Below are positions 49,640-59,649 of a stretch of DNA of 64,000 nt, one piece after another. The translations under genes and the position numbers were made by a program. This stretch comes from Novipirellula herctigrandis (GTDB lineage Bacteria > Planctomycetota > Planctomycetia > Pirellulales > Pirellulaceae), in assembly GCA_007859835.1 (NCBI GenBank), contig SJPJ01000001.1, forward strand, positions 7,972,853 to 8,036,852, written 5' to 3'. The notes under the pieces are model-generated. The model was given only the letters and a program-made list of their open reading frames with translations, was not told the origin of the DNA and did not search any database. The number at the start of each line of letters is the position of its first letter. Position 1 is the first letter of the stretch.

Positions 49640-52596
49640 TCCTTTTCAAATTTAGGCATGCGGCCATAAGCGTAGGCCAACAATTTGAGCGGATGGATTG
49701 TGGTACGACCCGCACCATGCTCAATTTGCATCTTACACGCGCTGCACTCGGTCGCGGCAGTCGTTTGCCCCGCCGACCGCATCGCGGAAATCAACGGCCA
49801 ACCGACTCGAAGGCTGTTTCGGTAGTTCTTTTTCTGTAGCCCCCACGTACCTGCCATCCCGGTACACCCGGCTTCGATTGAGTTGACATTCACGCCGGGA
49901 ATCAAATCCATTAATCGTGGTCCGGCCTGGTCCGTCGACAGCACTCGCAAATGACATGGTTGATGGTAGGACACATCGAGTTCCACCTTATTGAAGTCGA
50001 GCGACAACCGATTGTCCTGATGCAGTTTCCATAAGTAGTCGCAAGCTTCGAATGCATTCTCGGCAACCAGATGTGCGTCTTGGTCGTCAAGCAAGTTAAC
50101 GTATTCGTGTTTTAGACATAGCGCCGCGGCTGGTTCGGTCACTAAAACAGTGAAACCTTGTCGAACCGCCTCCGCTAGAATTCTCAGATTCCGTCGGGCA
50201 ACACGGCGAGCTCCTTTGACATCGCCGGCCGAAATCCTCGCCAAACCGCTCGCCTTTTGCCCGCTTGGAACGTACAGGCCGATTCCATTTTGTTGCAAGA
50301 TTTCGGCCAAAGCACGTCCGATATCGGGATCATGGTAGTTGGCATAGTGGTCAACAAAATAGGCGATTTTTAATCCACCATGCGAACTCGATTTTGTCCA
50401 CCGACGCTTTGCGGAATAGCGCAGAAACGTCTCGCTATGTACCGACGGCAATTCTCGCGCGGCTGACAGGCCAAACAACCGTTCACAAAGCCATCGCGTA
50501 AATCGGCCTCGAATCATAAGATTGGCAACCGACGGCATTCGCGAACCAATTGCCGCAATCGTATCGATTCGGCCCAACAATAAATCGGACAAAGGCAAAC
50601 CGTTTGTCGCCACGTATTGAGCTTTTAATTCGCCGACGATCTTCGGAATGTCGACCGATGCAGGACATTCGATTCGACATTGATGACAATTGAAACAGAG
50701 GTCGGCGATCTCTTTTGCCCGGTCGCTGGCCAATTCTTCCACCTTCAATTGACCACTCAATACGCCCCGGAGCAAATTGGCTTTTGCTCGCGGTGATGCC
50801 TCTTCGCTATGCAGCGTACGAAACATCGGGCATTGCCGCTCGGTTGGCGATGTGGTTCTACAACGCCCACAGCCGTTGCAGCTTCTTGCCACCTGAGAAA
50901 CATTCGCATCGGGAGCCCAGTTTTGTAGGACTTCCAATTGTGGCAACGATTTTCCGATTCGTATTGCTTCGTTGGTAAACGCTTCGTCTGCAGGGATTAG
51001 AACGCGATGATTCCGACTCACCTCGATCGTTTGGTCGGCCGGTCGCAAATTCTCGTTAGGCTTTTGCAGCTCCGCACCGAAGTATTTCCCCGGATTAAGC
51101 CGGTGGGTAGCATCAAACAAACGCTTGACTTGTCCCATTGCCTGCCATAGAGCACCAAATTGCTTTGGCAACAAGTAGGAACGACTCAGTCCCGAGGCGT
51201 GCTCGACGCCGACTTGTCCCCCGTGCTTCCAGACCACTTCGGCAATCTCGTTGGAAAGGTCTAGCAGTTTTTTGCGATCGGATTGGCTGCCCAAATCAAC
51301 GAACGGCCGAATGTGCAACTGACCATGACCGGCGTGCGCAAAGACGGTCGCGGTGGTCTGATGCTTCTGCATCTTTGCTTGAATATCAACTAACGTTGCC
51401 GGCAATTGATCGGGTGAGACGGCAATGTCTTCGACAAACGGCAACGGCGCATCACTCCCTTTGACACGATGTAATCTGGGAATCACGCGTCGCGAAAGCG
51501 CCCAAAACAGATCCCGTTCGCTTTGATGGACGGTGTCGATCGAGGCGAATGCACAATCGACGCCCTGCCTTAAATCTTGCTGGATAATCGCCAAGCGGTC
51601 ATACAATTCGCCGAGAGATTCCCCCTGGATTTCAATCAGCAGCATTGCTTCGGCTTCACGGGGCAAAATCTCGGCAAAGCGATCATCGGTTTCGCGGGCG
51701 ATTTGCAATAACCGACGGTCCATCAAGTCGCATGCGACGAGTCCATGTTTGGTTGCTCGCACGGCACATCGCGCAGCCGAGTCAAGTCGGTGGAAAAACA
51801 ACAAAGCCACTCCGCGATGAGTCGGAATCGCTTCGGTTTGCAAGGTGGCGTCGATGACGATTCCAAGGGTGCCTTGGGTGCCAACCATGAATTTCGCTAA
51901 ATCAACATTGCCATCGGTATCAATGACACCATCAAAACGATAGCCACCTCGGGAATCGGGCGCCGAGAAACTGGTTTGAATTTGATCGTGAAATTGCTTT
52001 TCGATCTCCACGATGCCGCGTGCTAATCGGCCTACAGTCGTTGGTGGGGTGGGACTATGTTTGGAAAGATTCAGCAGCTCGCCATTTGCGGTAACAATGC
52101 GCACCGATTCGATGTTATCGCGAACGGTTCCGCTGCGCAGGTAATGGCTGCCCGAGGCATTGATTGCCAAAACGCTGCCCATCGACGTAATGCTTCGGGT
52201 CGCTGGGTCGGGACCAAACCACCGGCCATAGGACGCGAGTGATCGGTTGACTTCGGCCAAAACAGCGCCACTTTGAACGTTGACGAAAGTGCCGTTACGT
52301 TCGGCTCGGATACGACGCATAAAGCGAGAGAAGTCAAGGCAGAGTCCATCACCGAGCGATTCGCCCGCCACGCCGCTTCCGGCCCCCCGTGGTTGGATGG
52401 CCAAATTGAATTCGGCCGCGTATTGGACGGTCGCGATGACGTCGGCCGCCGTTCGCGGTCGGACCACTCCGATCGGCACCCGTTGATAGATGCTTGCGTC
52501 CGAGGCATACAATTGGCAAAACAACGGGTCGCAGAAGACTTCGCCTCTGACGACACCGCGCAAATCGTCTTGCACGCGTTGACGTTCACTATCCAT
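49633..52596 (-). CDS. FAD-binding oxidase/4Fe-4S/CCG-domain dehydrogenase (D-lactate or glycolate dehydrogenase-like)
   Basis: The 987-aa protein joins a GlcD-like FAD_binding_4 domain (RPRTAADVIATVQYAAEFNL, IQPRGAGSGVAGESLGDGLC, about 40-270), its C-terminal domain (VFAHAGHGQLHIRPF, NPGKYFG), two ferredoxin Cys clusters (CNGCGRCRTTSPTERQCPMF; CFNCHQCRIECPASVDIPKI, about 570-660) and a CCG-like part (SYHQPCHLRVL; AGCTGMAGTWGLQKKNYRN; ATECSACKMQIEHG). This order is typical of long Dld-type enzymes that oxidise 2-hydroxy acids and pass electrons to quinones or other acceptors. The substrate is inferred, most likely lactate or glycolate. moaD is coupled downstream. Length matches long members. 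Confidence 0.9.
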   Translation of the reverse strand: MDSERQRVQDDLRGVVRGEVFCDPLFCQLYASDASIYQRVPIGVVRPRTAADVIATVQYAAEFNLAIQPRGAGSGVAGESLGDGLCLDFSRFMRRIRAERNGTFVNVQSGAVLAEVNRSLASYGRWFGPDPATRSITSMGSVLAINASGSHYLRSGTVRDNIESVRIVTANGELLNLSKHSPTPPTTVGRLARGIVEIEKQFHDQIQTSFSAPDSRGGYRFDGVIDTDGNVDLAKFMVGTQGTLGIVIDATLQTEAIPTHRGVALLFFHRLDSAARCAVRATKHGLVACDLMDRRLLQIARETDDRFAEILPREAEAMLLIEIQGESLGELYDRLAIIQQDLRQGVDCAFASIDTVHQSERDLFWALSRRVIPRLHRVKGSDAPLPFVEDIAVSPDQLPATLVDIQAKMQKHQTTATVFAHAGHGQLHIRPFVDLGSQSDRKKLLDLSNEIAEVVWKHGGQVGVEHASGLSRSYLLPKQFGALWQAMGQVKRLFDATHRLNPGKYFGAELQKPNENLRPADQTIEVSRNHRVLIPADEAFTNEAIRIGKSLPQLEVLQNWAPDANVSQVARSCNGCGRCRTTSPTERQCPMFRTLHSEEASPRAKANLLRGVLSGQLKVEELASDRAKEIADLCFNCHQCRIECPASVDIPKIVGELKAQYVATNGLPLSDLLLGRIDTIAAIGSRMPSVANLMIRGRFTRWLCERLFGLSAARELPSVHSETFLRYSAKRRWTKSSSHGGLKIAYFVDHYANYHDPDIGRALAEILQQNGIGLYVPSGQKASGLARISAGDVKGARRVARRNLRILAEAVRQGFTVLVTEPAAALCLKHEYVNLLDDQDAHLVAENAFEACDYLWKLHQDNRLSLDFNKVELDVSYHQPCHLRVLSTDQAGPRLMDLIPGVNVNSIEAGCTGMAGTWGLQKKNYRNSLRVGWPLISAMRSAGQTTAATECSACKMQIEHGAGRTTIHPLKLLAYAYGRMPKFEKEW

Positions 52597-52713
52597 GAAC
52601 GCTATTTCGACTCAAGGGACCCCACGTCGTCAAGCTAGTGCAGCAAAAAAAACGGTAACTTCCCTGCAAATGATGTGGATTCGCCATCCCAGGCAAACTA
52701 ATCCGGCTGGCAA

Positions 52714-53400
52714 TCATGCTTCGCGGTTGATCAGCCCAAGAATTTCAGCCCTTGATTTCGGATCGTCACGGAATGCGCCTCGCATCGCACTGGTCAAACA
52801 AAGACTACCAGGCTTGCGGACACCTCGCATCGTCATGCAGCTATGCGTCGCTTCGACCACGACCGCGACCCCTTGCGCCAACAAGCGATCTTCCACTAAG
52901 TCAGCGATCGTTTGAGTCATTCGCTCTTGAACCTGCGGTCGACGTGCAACTTCCTCAACCACGCGTGCCAATTTGCTCAATCCGACCACTTTGCCGCTTG
53001 GTAGGTAAGCAATGTGAGCACGCCCACTGAAGGGCAATAAATGGTGTTCGCACATGCTGCAGAAACTAATATCCCGCACCAACACGATTTCGTCATAGTC
53101 TTCGGTAAAGACCTTTGCCAAATGGCGGCCTGGGTCGCTATGCAGCCCGGCGAACATCTCGGCGTACATTCGGGCAACCCGTGCCGGGGTTTCTAGCAGT
53201 CCCTCTCGATCGGGGTCTTCGCCCACGGCGTCGAGGATGACTCGAACTGCGGCTTCGATTCGCTTGAAGTCAATTCCCTCAGCACGCGGTTCGTTTCGAT
53301 CAATAAATAGTGGCGGTTCCGGGCTTGAGCCATTGCGGCCTGATACGCAATCCACTTCATCGGTGTTGGTGTATGCTTCGTTTGTCGAACTAATTTCCAC
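52714..53400 (-). CDS. folE: GTP cyclohydrolase I
   Basis: The 228-aa protein has all marks of Fol[21 protein letters not shown], the zinc Cys/His in [40 protein letters not shown] and the second zinc Cys and substrate residues in [14 protein letters not shown]. It turns GTP into dihydroneopterin triphosphate, the first step for folate or queuosine-type pterins. The N-terminal 40 residues are longer than in E. coli FolE and Ser/Asn-rich. The gene is alone: 115 bp to the Lon-N protein gene and 117 bp to the dehydrogenase gene, same strand. Cytoplasmic, usually homodecameric. Confidence 0.97.
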   Translation of the reverse strand: MEISSTNEAYTNTDEVDCVSGRNGSSPEPPLFIDRNEPRAEGIDFKRIEAAVRVILDAVGEDPDREGLLETPARVARMYAEMFAGLHSDPGRHLAKVFTEDYDEIVLVRDISFCSMCEHHLLPFSGRAHIAYLPSGKVVGLSKLARVVEEVARRPQVQERMTQTIADLVEDRLLAQGVAVVVEATHSCMTMRGVRKPGSLCLTSAMRGAFRDDPKSRAEILGLINREA

Positions 53401-53515
53401 TTACTACTGCTTTATTCGAGAGTCAGGTTGTTTGAGAGGCGTGCATTCAAGGCTTGGAATGCCAATGTTAGGTTATTTCCTCGGGATTATGATAGCAGGC
53501 AGGCTAGGGGGCAAA

Positions 53516-54256
53516 TCAATTCGCACTGAACGGAGGCGGGAAATTGCCCAAATCCGAGGAACCGCAACCGCCCGATTGTTCCTCTTCTTTCGATACTGAA
53601 TTGAGTTGGATGACACCGCTATGAAGCAGATTTATCAACTCGACCGCTCGAGCATCGACGTCGGCGATATCCAACAACTTCAATTTTGCTTGGGGATCGA
53701 ATGGTAACGTGTAACCAATGATATCGGTAATCGGACCGAGCCCCATTTGTCCGGCCATCAATTCGGTCAAACTTTGGGTGGCTTGTTCGCTTGGGGGGAT
53801 CACGGTTGCAAACGCATCGAGTAATTCCTTTTTCAACTGTCGACGTGACTCGGCACCCGTAGGCGGGTAAATATCGGGATGGACGTCCACCTCGGCAATT
53901 CGAAACGGTCGGCTGGTGTCAAGTTCGCGAATAATCGTCGCTCGCTTGGTACCCACTAACAAGATGTTATGCCGATCGTTTTCTAGCTCAGTATGCGAAA
54001 TGATTCGCCCAATGCAAACCGTAGATGCAATCGGCGACGAAACGGCGGAGGTTGTTGCGATACCACCGGTTAACGTTGCCATCGCGATTAACCGATCCGA
54101 AGCTAACGATTCCATAAGCATCTCACAGTAGCGAGATTCGAAGATGTGCAGCGGCTGCATCGCATGAGGGAACAACACCAACTCAGGCAAGGGAAACAGA
54201 CGCACACGACCATCAAAGTCCTCCGGCAATTGCATCGCATCGTCCAAATCACCCAT
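53516..54256 (-). CDS. Lon protease substrate-binding (N-terminal) domain protein
   Basis: ATG 54256 starts a 246-aa protein with VRLFPLPELVLFPHAMQPLH followed by IFESRYCEMLMESLASDRLI, the first strand and helix of the LON_substr_bdg (PUA-like) domain. The middle (CIGRIISHTELENDRHNILL, GTKRATIIRELDTSRPFRIA, EVDVHPDIYPP) is the rest of the domain; no AAA+ or protease domain follows. Such short proteins occur widely in bacteria and their role is unclear. The tail is Gly/Cys-rich (EEEQSGGCGSSDLGNFPPPF). TTG 54271 is an alternative start; GAGAG before ATG 54256 favours the latter. It is 50 bp from the Bax-inhibitor gene, on the same strand, probably co-transcribed. Confidence 0.85.
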   Translation of the reverse strand: MGDLDDAMQLPEDFDGRVRLFPLPELVLFPHAMQPLHIFESRYCEMLMESLASDRLIAMATLTGGIATTSAVSSPIASTVCIGRIISHTELENDRHNILLVGTKRATIIRELDTSRPFRIAEVDVHPDIYPPTGAESRRQLKKELLDAFATVIPPSEQATQSLTELMAGQMGLGPITDIIGYTLPFDPQAKLKLLDIADVDARAVELINLLHSGVIQLNSVSKEEEQSGGCGSSDLGNFPPPFSAN

Positions 54257-54305
54257 CGATTGTTCTCTCAACTAACCTAAAATCATTGTCAATCCAACAT
54301 CGAAT

Positions 54306-55034
54306 TCAATCGCGACTCGAAAACATCATCATGATCCGAAGGATGTACCAAAACAGTAGTGCCACCGAAGCGAATAACGCTAACGACGCAGCAACATATT
54401 GATCGGTACGATAATGATGTAAAATATTCGACGTGTCATAGAGAATATACCCTGATGCTAATGCGACCATCGCAGCACTGAAAAAAATCCCAAGTGAGAA
54501 ACCGAAAACGATCCCAGCGACGATCGCTCCAAGTGCTACCAATCCCGCAATTGCCAAATATTTACCCCACGGCGCTAAGTCGACTCGTGTGGTAAACACA
54601 AACGCAGTCAGACCGGCGAACACGATTCCGGTCACCAATCCAGCCATCATCGGCAATTTTGGATCCAACCGCATCGCAATATAGAGAAGCGGCAAAAACA
54701 GGATCGCTTCGGCGAAGGTGTACAGCCCCAGTCCAGCGTATTGCAGGCCGACCGATGAACCACTGCTGGCCCAACTCCTTGCCATCCAGCTCACCCCCAT
54801 AAACGCTCCAAGCACGATTAGCCATCCATAGCCGCCGAGCATCATGCCTACGACATTTTGCATCGTGGCGGCAGGAACAATCGAAAACAAGGCGACTTCA
54901 ATGGCGATCATCGCCATCACCGCGCCGCCAACATGGGCATAAGTGCGGCGAATGAATGTCGCTCGCGCCGATTCATTCGCATATTGAGCGATCGAAATGT
55001 CGCTGGCGGGGGCGTAGGGACTGTATTGGCTCAT
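54306..55034 (-). CDS. Bax inhibitor-1/YccA family membrane protein
   Basis: The 242-aa protein starts MSQYSPYAPASDISIAQYAN, then ATFIRRTYAHVGGAVMAMIA enters the first of about seven helices. The family pattern is visible: FAEAILFLPLLYIAM, GIVFAGLTAFVFTTRVDLA, YLAIAGLVALGAIVAGIVFG, ALASGYILYDTSNILHHYRT (with the conserved Asp of the proton or calcium gate) and LFASVALLFWYILRIMMM. These are inner-membrane proteins that regulate calcium leak or interact with FtsH, depending on the species. It is upstream of the Lon-N gene by 50 bp. The region to dcd is a divergent gap. Confidence 0.9.
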   Translation of the reverse strand: MSQYSPYAPASDISIAQYANESARATFIRRTYAHVGGAVMAMIAIEVALFSIVPAATMQNVVGMMLGGYGWLIVLGAFMGVSWMARSWASSGSSVGLQYAGLGLYTFAEAILFLPLLYIAMRLDPKLPMMAGLVTGIVFAGLTAFVFTTRVDLAPWGKYLAIAGLVALGAIVAGIVFGFSLGIFFSAAMVALASGYILYDTSNILHHYRTDQYVAASLALFASVALLFWYILRIMMMFSSRD

Positions 55035-55306
55035 TTTCGAGCAACCTGTGAAAGCGATTTGGATGAAAGTTTCCGGCCTGATTGGTCGGAAGTCGGCCGT
55101 AAAGATTAGCTATGTGTCAAAGTGTCTCAATCCGGCACTTCCAACAAATATATCCTAACGAACCCGAGTTGTGCAGAATCGAATCATTGACTCCGGCTGT
55201 TGATTGGCAGACAATTCATTCTAACCACCGTGGCGAGAACGCGTTTGACTTTCTCGATGTTGGTTCGGTCAAACGCCCGCTTTCATTCAAACCACTAAGA
55301 TCGCCA

Positions 55307-55888
55307 ATGCTTCTTTCGGGTGACGAAATAATACGCCAACTTGGTGACAAACTAGTCATCGACCCTTTCGATCCAGAGCAGATAAACCCAAACAGCTACG
55401 ATTTATCGTTGCACGATGAGTTGTTGGTTTACGAAGAAGTCGTCATCGACGCAGCGACGCCGAATCGCTACCGAAGGTTAGAGATACCTTCGGAGGGCTT
55501 CACGCTACAACCCGGCCAACTCTATTTAGGCCGAACGGCCGAATATACCGAGACGCGTGGCTTTGTTCCGATGATCCAAGGCCGTAGCTCGTTCGATCGC
55601 CTTGGACTCTACATCAACCCCGGCGGAAGTCTCGGCGACGTTGGCTACTGTGGAACGTGGACGCTGGGGATGCATTGTGTCCAACCCGTGCGGATTTATC
55701 CGAAGATGAAAATCTGCCAAATCTATTACATGACACTCCAGGGCCAAGTTCAAGATTATTGTAGCGACAAGTACCAAAATAGCCGCGACATTCAACCGAG
55801 CTTGATCTACCGAGAACTCGGGGGTGACGAACGAGACGATCAACTCGAACTTAACTTCGGCGAGCTCCTGCACGGAAACACTCGCTGA
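55307..55888 (+). CDS. dcd: dCTP deaminase
   Basis: ATG 55307 gives 193 aa with the start MLLSGDEIIRQLGDKLVIDP, standard for Dcd. Family marks: QINPNSYDLSLHDELLVY, TLQPGQLYLGRTAEYTE, the substrate Arg/Ser in MIQGRSSFDRLGLYINPG and GDVGYCGTWTLGMHCVQPVR. The enzyme deaminates dCTP to dUTP (or to dUMP in bifunctional members). No other pyrimidine gene is adjacent. The frame is open upstream to 55112, but those residues do not belong to the family; the start is well determined. It converges with the outer-membrane protein gene, 10 bp apart. Confidence 0.95.
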   Translation: MLLSGDEIIRQLGDKLVIDPFDPEQINPNSYDLSLHDELLVYEEVVIDAATPNRYRRLEIPSEGFTLQPGQLYLGRTAEYTETRGFVPMIQGRSSFDRLGLYINPGGSLGDVGYCGTWTLGMHCVQPVRIYPKMKICQIYYMTLQGQVQDYCSDKYQNSRDIQPSLIYRELGGDERDDQLELNFGELLHGNTR

Positions 55889-55898
55889 CTCACCAACG

Positions 55899-57209
55899 CT
55901 AGAACCTCAACTCACCACCGACACTTAAGCCTTGAGCCCAGTAGTCTGTTTCAACAAACGAAAATGCTGGGCGTTGTGATCCCGTGATTGGTAGATTTGG
56001 AGCGGGGATCAAGTTGGGGTTTATATCCGTACTGATTTGGTCTCCCGCGCGGACAACATTTGGAAAGTACATCAACGAATAGCCGACCGTTGCATGTAGA
56101 TTGCTGGTGATTCGGAAACCTAGCGTCAAACCAATCTCGGGAATCATTGCGAAGTCTTTATTGTCATACGATCCAATGTTACTCGTTTGGGCTAACAATC
56201 CACCCGCGTAGTTGTCGGTCACGCCTAGTTCCGTGATCTCAGTCGAACCGGTTATGCGAACCCGCTGTTTGTTTTCGCCTATTGCGACTCGCAACATTGA
56301 CTCAAGCCATACCCGGTTCAAGTTTGCGTGGTAAACCACTCCTAATTGCAGTCCGTTGAACTGGTTCTCGGTTTCAAACGCATCTGATAAGTGGATGGTG
56401 CCCGGGGCGCTAGGGACTTGCGACTCTAAATCTTCAACAAAGCCCAACCGGTCGGATAACTTGAGGTAGCGGTAACCAACGAGCCAATCGACACGGTCAC
56501 GCTCGCAGTCCTGCGGACAAATCGTAGGATAGGTTGGAAGTAACGAAACACGTGCGTTAACCAACGCGGACTTCAGATCCGATTCGGAAGTGATCGCAGT
56601 GGTTCCATTGACCAATCCAGGGTACGAAACTAATTGAGCGGTTTCGCGGTCATTGGTCGTGTCGAAAAAAGGACGTGCAATGATCGGGGCACCATTTCCA
56701 GAGCCCGTATAGTTGTCGCTGTCACCCGAGAGCAGGAAGTACTCGCCCTCGATCCCCCAAGTCCCTTGTTGATTGAGAAGAAATCCCGCTCGAGCGCGGA
56801 ACCCATTGGCAATATCCGTGTTCAATTCCCCACCGCCAAATAGGACGCTGGTTCCAGGCATTCCGAGAATACCGGCTTGATTTTGTGGCGTTCCAGCGGG
56901 GCTAGTCGTGAGCAGTGGTGGTGTGTCCATTCCGGCGGCCCACCACGCCAAATATTCCGCTCGTACGTACAATCGATCGGAAACGCTAGGGATCGAAATC
57001 CCCATATTGGGGAACGCAGACAACCAATTCGCTTGTGCGTTGTAGTTGTTCATCGCATACGGGTCACCTATGGGCGGCCCACCGGCACCGTTGTAGACGA
57101 TCGTCGGATTCCCCGGCGGATACGCGGTCTGGGCCGCAACGTGATCAAGCGACGAAATGGCAATCGCCACAATGACATTCACCGCGATGATGGAAAGCCG
57201 AAGAAACAC
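55899..57209 (-). CDS. BBP7-family outer-membrane beta-barrel protein
   Basis: The 436-aa protein has a signal peptide (MFLRLSIIAVNVIVAIAISS, HVAAQ) and a beta-barrel-type mature part with alternating strands: LYVRAEYLAWWAAGMDTPPL (a hallmark of BBP7 proteins), ANGFRARAGFLLNQQGTWGI, GEYFLLSGDSDNYTG, VDWLVGYRYLKLSDRLGFVE, FNGLQLGVVYHANLNRVWLE, FAMIPEIGLTLGFRITSNLH, TVGYSLMYFPNVVRAGD and YWAQGLSVGGELRF as the last strand with terminal Phe. BBP7 proteins are planctomycete outer-membrane proteins of unknown cargo. Regulation is not visible. It ends next to dcd and diverges from the kinase. Confidence 0.88.
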   Translation of the reverse strand: MFLRLSIIAVNVIVAIAISSLDHVAAQTAYPPGNPTIVYNGAGGPPIGDPYAMNNYNAQANWLSAFPNMGISIPSVSDRLYVRAEYLAWWAAGMDTPPLLTTSPAGTPQNQAGILGMPGTSVLFGGGELNTDIANGFRARAGFLLNQQGTWGIEGEYFLLSGDSDNYTGSGNGAPIIARPFFDTTNDRETAQLVSYPGLVNGTTAITSESDLKSALVNARVSLLPTYPTICPQDCERDRVDWLVGYRYLKLSDRLGFVEDLESQVPSAPGTIHLSDAFETENQFNGLQLGVVYHANLNRVWLESMLRVAIGENKQRVRITGSTEITELGVTDNYAGGLLAQTSNIGSYDNKDFAMIPEIGLTLGFRITSNLHATVGYSLMYFPNVVRAGDQISTDINPNLIPAPNLPITGSQRPAFSFVETDYWAQGLSVGGELRF

Positions 57210-57457
57210 GGACGTAGACTCCTAGATGTAAAAATCCGCCACGTTTTCCTAAAGTTTCACTGGCGGTTGTGACGACATTCGCGTTTTTTTTCACCATGTG
57301 TCAAGTCAGATTCATTCAATTCTTTGCTTTCATGCTGCGAAAGGACTGTTGTGCAAGGCATTTTCAACGCAAAAGACGAGCAGGAAACGATACCGCCAGT
57401 CTCGTCTTACCCTCGATGAGAAACTAGATTAGGGGCAAAGACAAATAGTGCCCGAAT

Positions 57458-59638
57458 TTGATTAGGACTTTCGCTCCCTTGCCCAACTCGACTCGATCTC
57501 GCTTGCAAACGATACTTGACTGGTTGCGTGGTCGATCCGCTCGCCGCGTACTGATCGGAACGGTACTTGTGAGCATCTTGATTGCGGTGGCATTGTTGGG
57601 GCTGCTGTCTTCGTTTCGTTCGTCGATGCACCATCTAACGCGGCAATCGGTGCGGTCGATTTTGAATTCAAATCTCGTTGCCTTTGAAACTTGGCGAAAT
57701 GACTGTGAAACCGGAGTGAAACAGTGGATCGAAGATGAGACTCGCAGAACACTCGCAGTTGACATCTTGGATCGATATTCACGCATTCGAAATCTGGCCC
57801 CCGACCTGCTGCAAATGGATCCGGAAATACAGGCACTCGGCCAATCGTTGTCGGAAGAAAATGAAACGTCGGAGCCCACACTAGCGACCGATCGCATCGG
57901 ATGGGCAATCATCGATGTTCAGTCCCGCGTCATTGCCAGCGACCACGACGAGCTGCTTTGCACTCCCCTTGATTTGCCACCCAATGCGACCAAACAAATT
58001 ATCGCTCGCAAGACGATTGTGACTCGACCTTTTGAGTCGGTCGTTTTAAAACCTGATCAAAAGAGGCTTGAGAACAGTCAAGTGTTGGCCGAATCTTCAC
58101 AGGCGATTGTTGCAGCCCTTGCGCCGATCGACGATGGATCTCGTGTCTTCGGTGCGGTTGCCTGGTTGTTGGATCCTCGTGACGGCTTTAGCCGGATGTT
58201 GTCTGTTTCCGACGATGCGCGAATGAGCGAGACTTATGCGTTTGATCGTCGGGGCGTAATGCTGAGTGAAAGTCACTATCGAGACCAACTTCGAGCGATT
58301 GGTTTGATCAACCCTTCGCCGACGTCGAGTTGTATCCTGCATTTGGAGGTTCGTGATCCTGGGGTTGACCTCACCGAGGTTGGGAAATTGACCAAGGCGG
58401 TATTGGGGCAACCGTTGACATTCATGGCGGACCAGGCAACTCGGGGTGCGACAGGCGACAACGTTGTCGGATATCGCGATTACCGAGGCGTCGAAGTGGT
58501 TGGGGCATGGCGATGGTTGCCTGAAGACGGTTTTGGTGTGACAACGGAAATCGAAACGGCGACGATTTATCGACCACTACGGAATCTTCGTTGGCTGGTC
58601 TACGCGTTGATCGGTTTTTTAGCGGCCGCGAATGTGGGATTCGCCGGTTTGGTGTTCTGGTGTGACCGACTCACGCGTCGTTTACAACCCGAACACATCG
58701 TTCGCCGACTTGGTCGATATTCTCTTGGTCGAATGATTGGACGCGGTGCTATGGGTTCGGTCTACTCCGGGGCTCACGAAATGCTCAAACGCGAAGTCGC
58801 CATTAAGGTCCTCGAACGCGACGAGTTGACAACCACGATGGCCAAGCGGTTCGCTCGTGAAGTCCAATTGACCGCCAGGCTGCGTCATCCAAACACCATC
58901 GCTATCTACGACTACGGTCGAACCGATGACGGGACTTTCTTTTATGTGATGGAGTATCTCGAAGGAATCAGTTTGCAGGAATTGATCGATGACTACGGAC
59001 GGCAACCGGCGGATCGTGTGATTGCAATCCTATTGCAGATTTGCGGTTCGCTTGCGGAGGCACATTACCGTGGTATCGTGCATCGTGATATTAAGCCAGC
59101 GAATGTTTTCCTGACCGCTCAGGCCGGCGTATTTGATATGGTCAAAGTGCTTGACTTTGGTTTGGTCAAAGATATTTCGCAAAACACGGTTGAGATCACG
59201 CAAAGCGAATCGATCACGGGAACGCCGATGTATATGTCGCCCGAATCGGTTCGTGACCCATCGTCGGCGGACGCTCGTAGCGATCTATACGCTGTCGGCG
59301 CGGTTGGCTATGCGCTACTTACCGGTGGTACGATGTTTGACAGTGGCCCGTCGGTTGATATTTGTTTGAAACAACTCAATGAAGAGCCGATGCGGCCATC
59401 TGACCGAATTGGTGTGCCATTGGCTGACGATTTGCAGAATGTGATTTTGAGTTGTTTGCGAAAAGATGCCGCGCAGCGCCCGGTGTCGATGGACGAATTG
59501 GCTGATACACTTCGCCATTGCCGCGATCACAATGGGTGGTCTAGTGTGGACGCGATGCGATGGTGGACCGATGTGTTCGATGGAGAACGTGTCGATCATC
59601 GTAAATTAACAAGTAAATTGACGCCCAGCGAAGGATGA
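57458..59638 (+). CDS. Ser/Thr protein kinase with extracytoplasmic Cache-like sensor
   Basis: The start is TTG 57458 (a TAG in frame 9 nt upstream excludes a longer form). The first helix (VLIGTVLVSILIAVALLGLL) and a second one (LRNLRWLVYALIGFLAAANV, about 385) flank a 320-residue outer domain resembling Cache sensors (GWAIIDVQSRVIASDHDELL, YAFDRRGVMLSESHYRDQL, VGYRDYRGVEVVGAWRWLPE). The kinase domain (about 420-690) has GRGAMGSVYSG, VAIKVLERD, GIVHRDIKPANVFL and KVLDFGLVK: a complete RD kinase, unlike the one at 13404. It should carry a signal from outside to cytoplasmic substrates. The GTPase gene starts 11 bp after its stop, which suggests a shared pathway. Confidence 0.9.
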   Translation: MIRTFAPLPNSTRSRLQTILDWLRGRSARRVLIGTVLVSILIAVALLGLLSSFRSSMHHLTRQSVRSILNSNLVAFETWRNDCETGVKQWIEDETRRTLAVDILDRYSRIRNLAPDLLQMDPEIQALGQSLSEENETSEPTLATDRIGWAIIDVQSRVIASDHDELLCTPLDLPPNATKQIIARKTIVTRPFESVVLKPDQKRLENSQVLAESSQAIVAALAPIDDGSRVFGAVAWLLDPRDGFSRMLSVSDDARMSETYAFDRRGVMLSESHYRDQLRAIGLINPSPTSSCILHLEVRDPGVDLTEVGKLTKAVLGQPLTFMADQATRGATGDNVVGYRDYRGVEVVGAWRWLPEDGFGVTTEIETATIYRPLRNLRWLVYALIGFLAAANVGFAGLVFWCDRLTRRLQPEHIVRRLGRYSLGRMIGRGAMGSVYSGAHEMLKREVAIKVLERDELTTTMAKRFAREVQLTARLRHPNTIAIYDYGRTDDGTFFYVMEYLEGISLQELIDDYGRQPADRVIAILLQICGSLAEAHYRGIVHRDIKPANVFLTAQAGVFDMVKVLDFGLVKDISQNTVEITQSESITGTPMYMSPESVRDPSSADARSDLYAVGAVGYALLTGGTMFDSGPSVDICLKQLNEEPMRPSDRIGVPLADDLQNVILSCLRKDAAQRPVSMDELADTLRHCRDHNGWSSVDAMRWWTDVFDGERVDHRKLTSKLTPSEG

Positions 59639-59649
59639 AACGACGCTGA

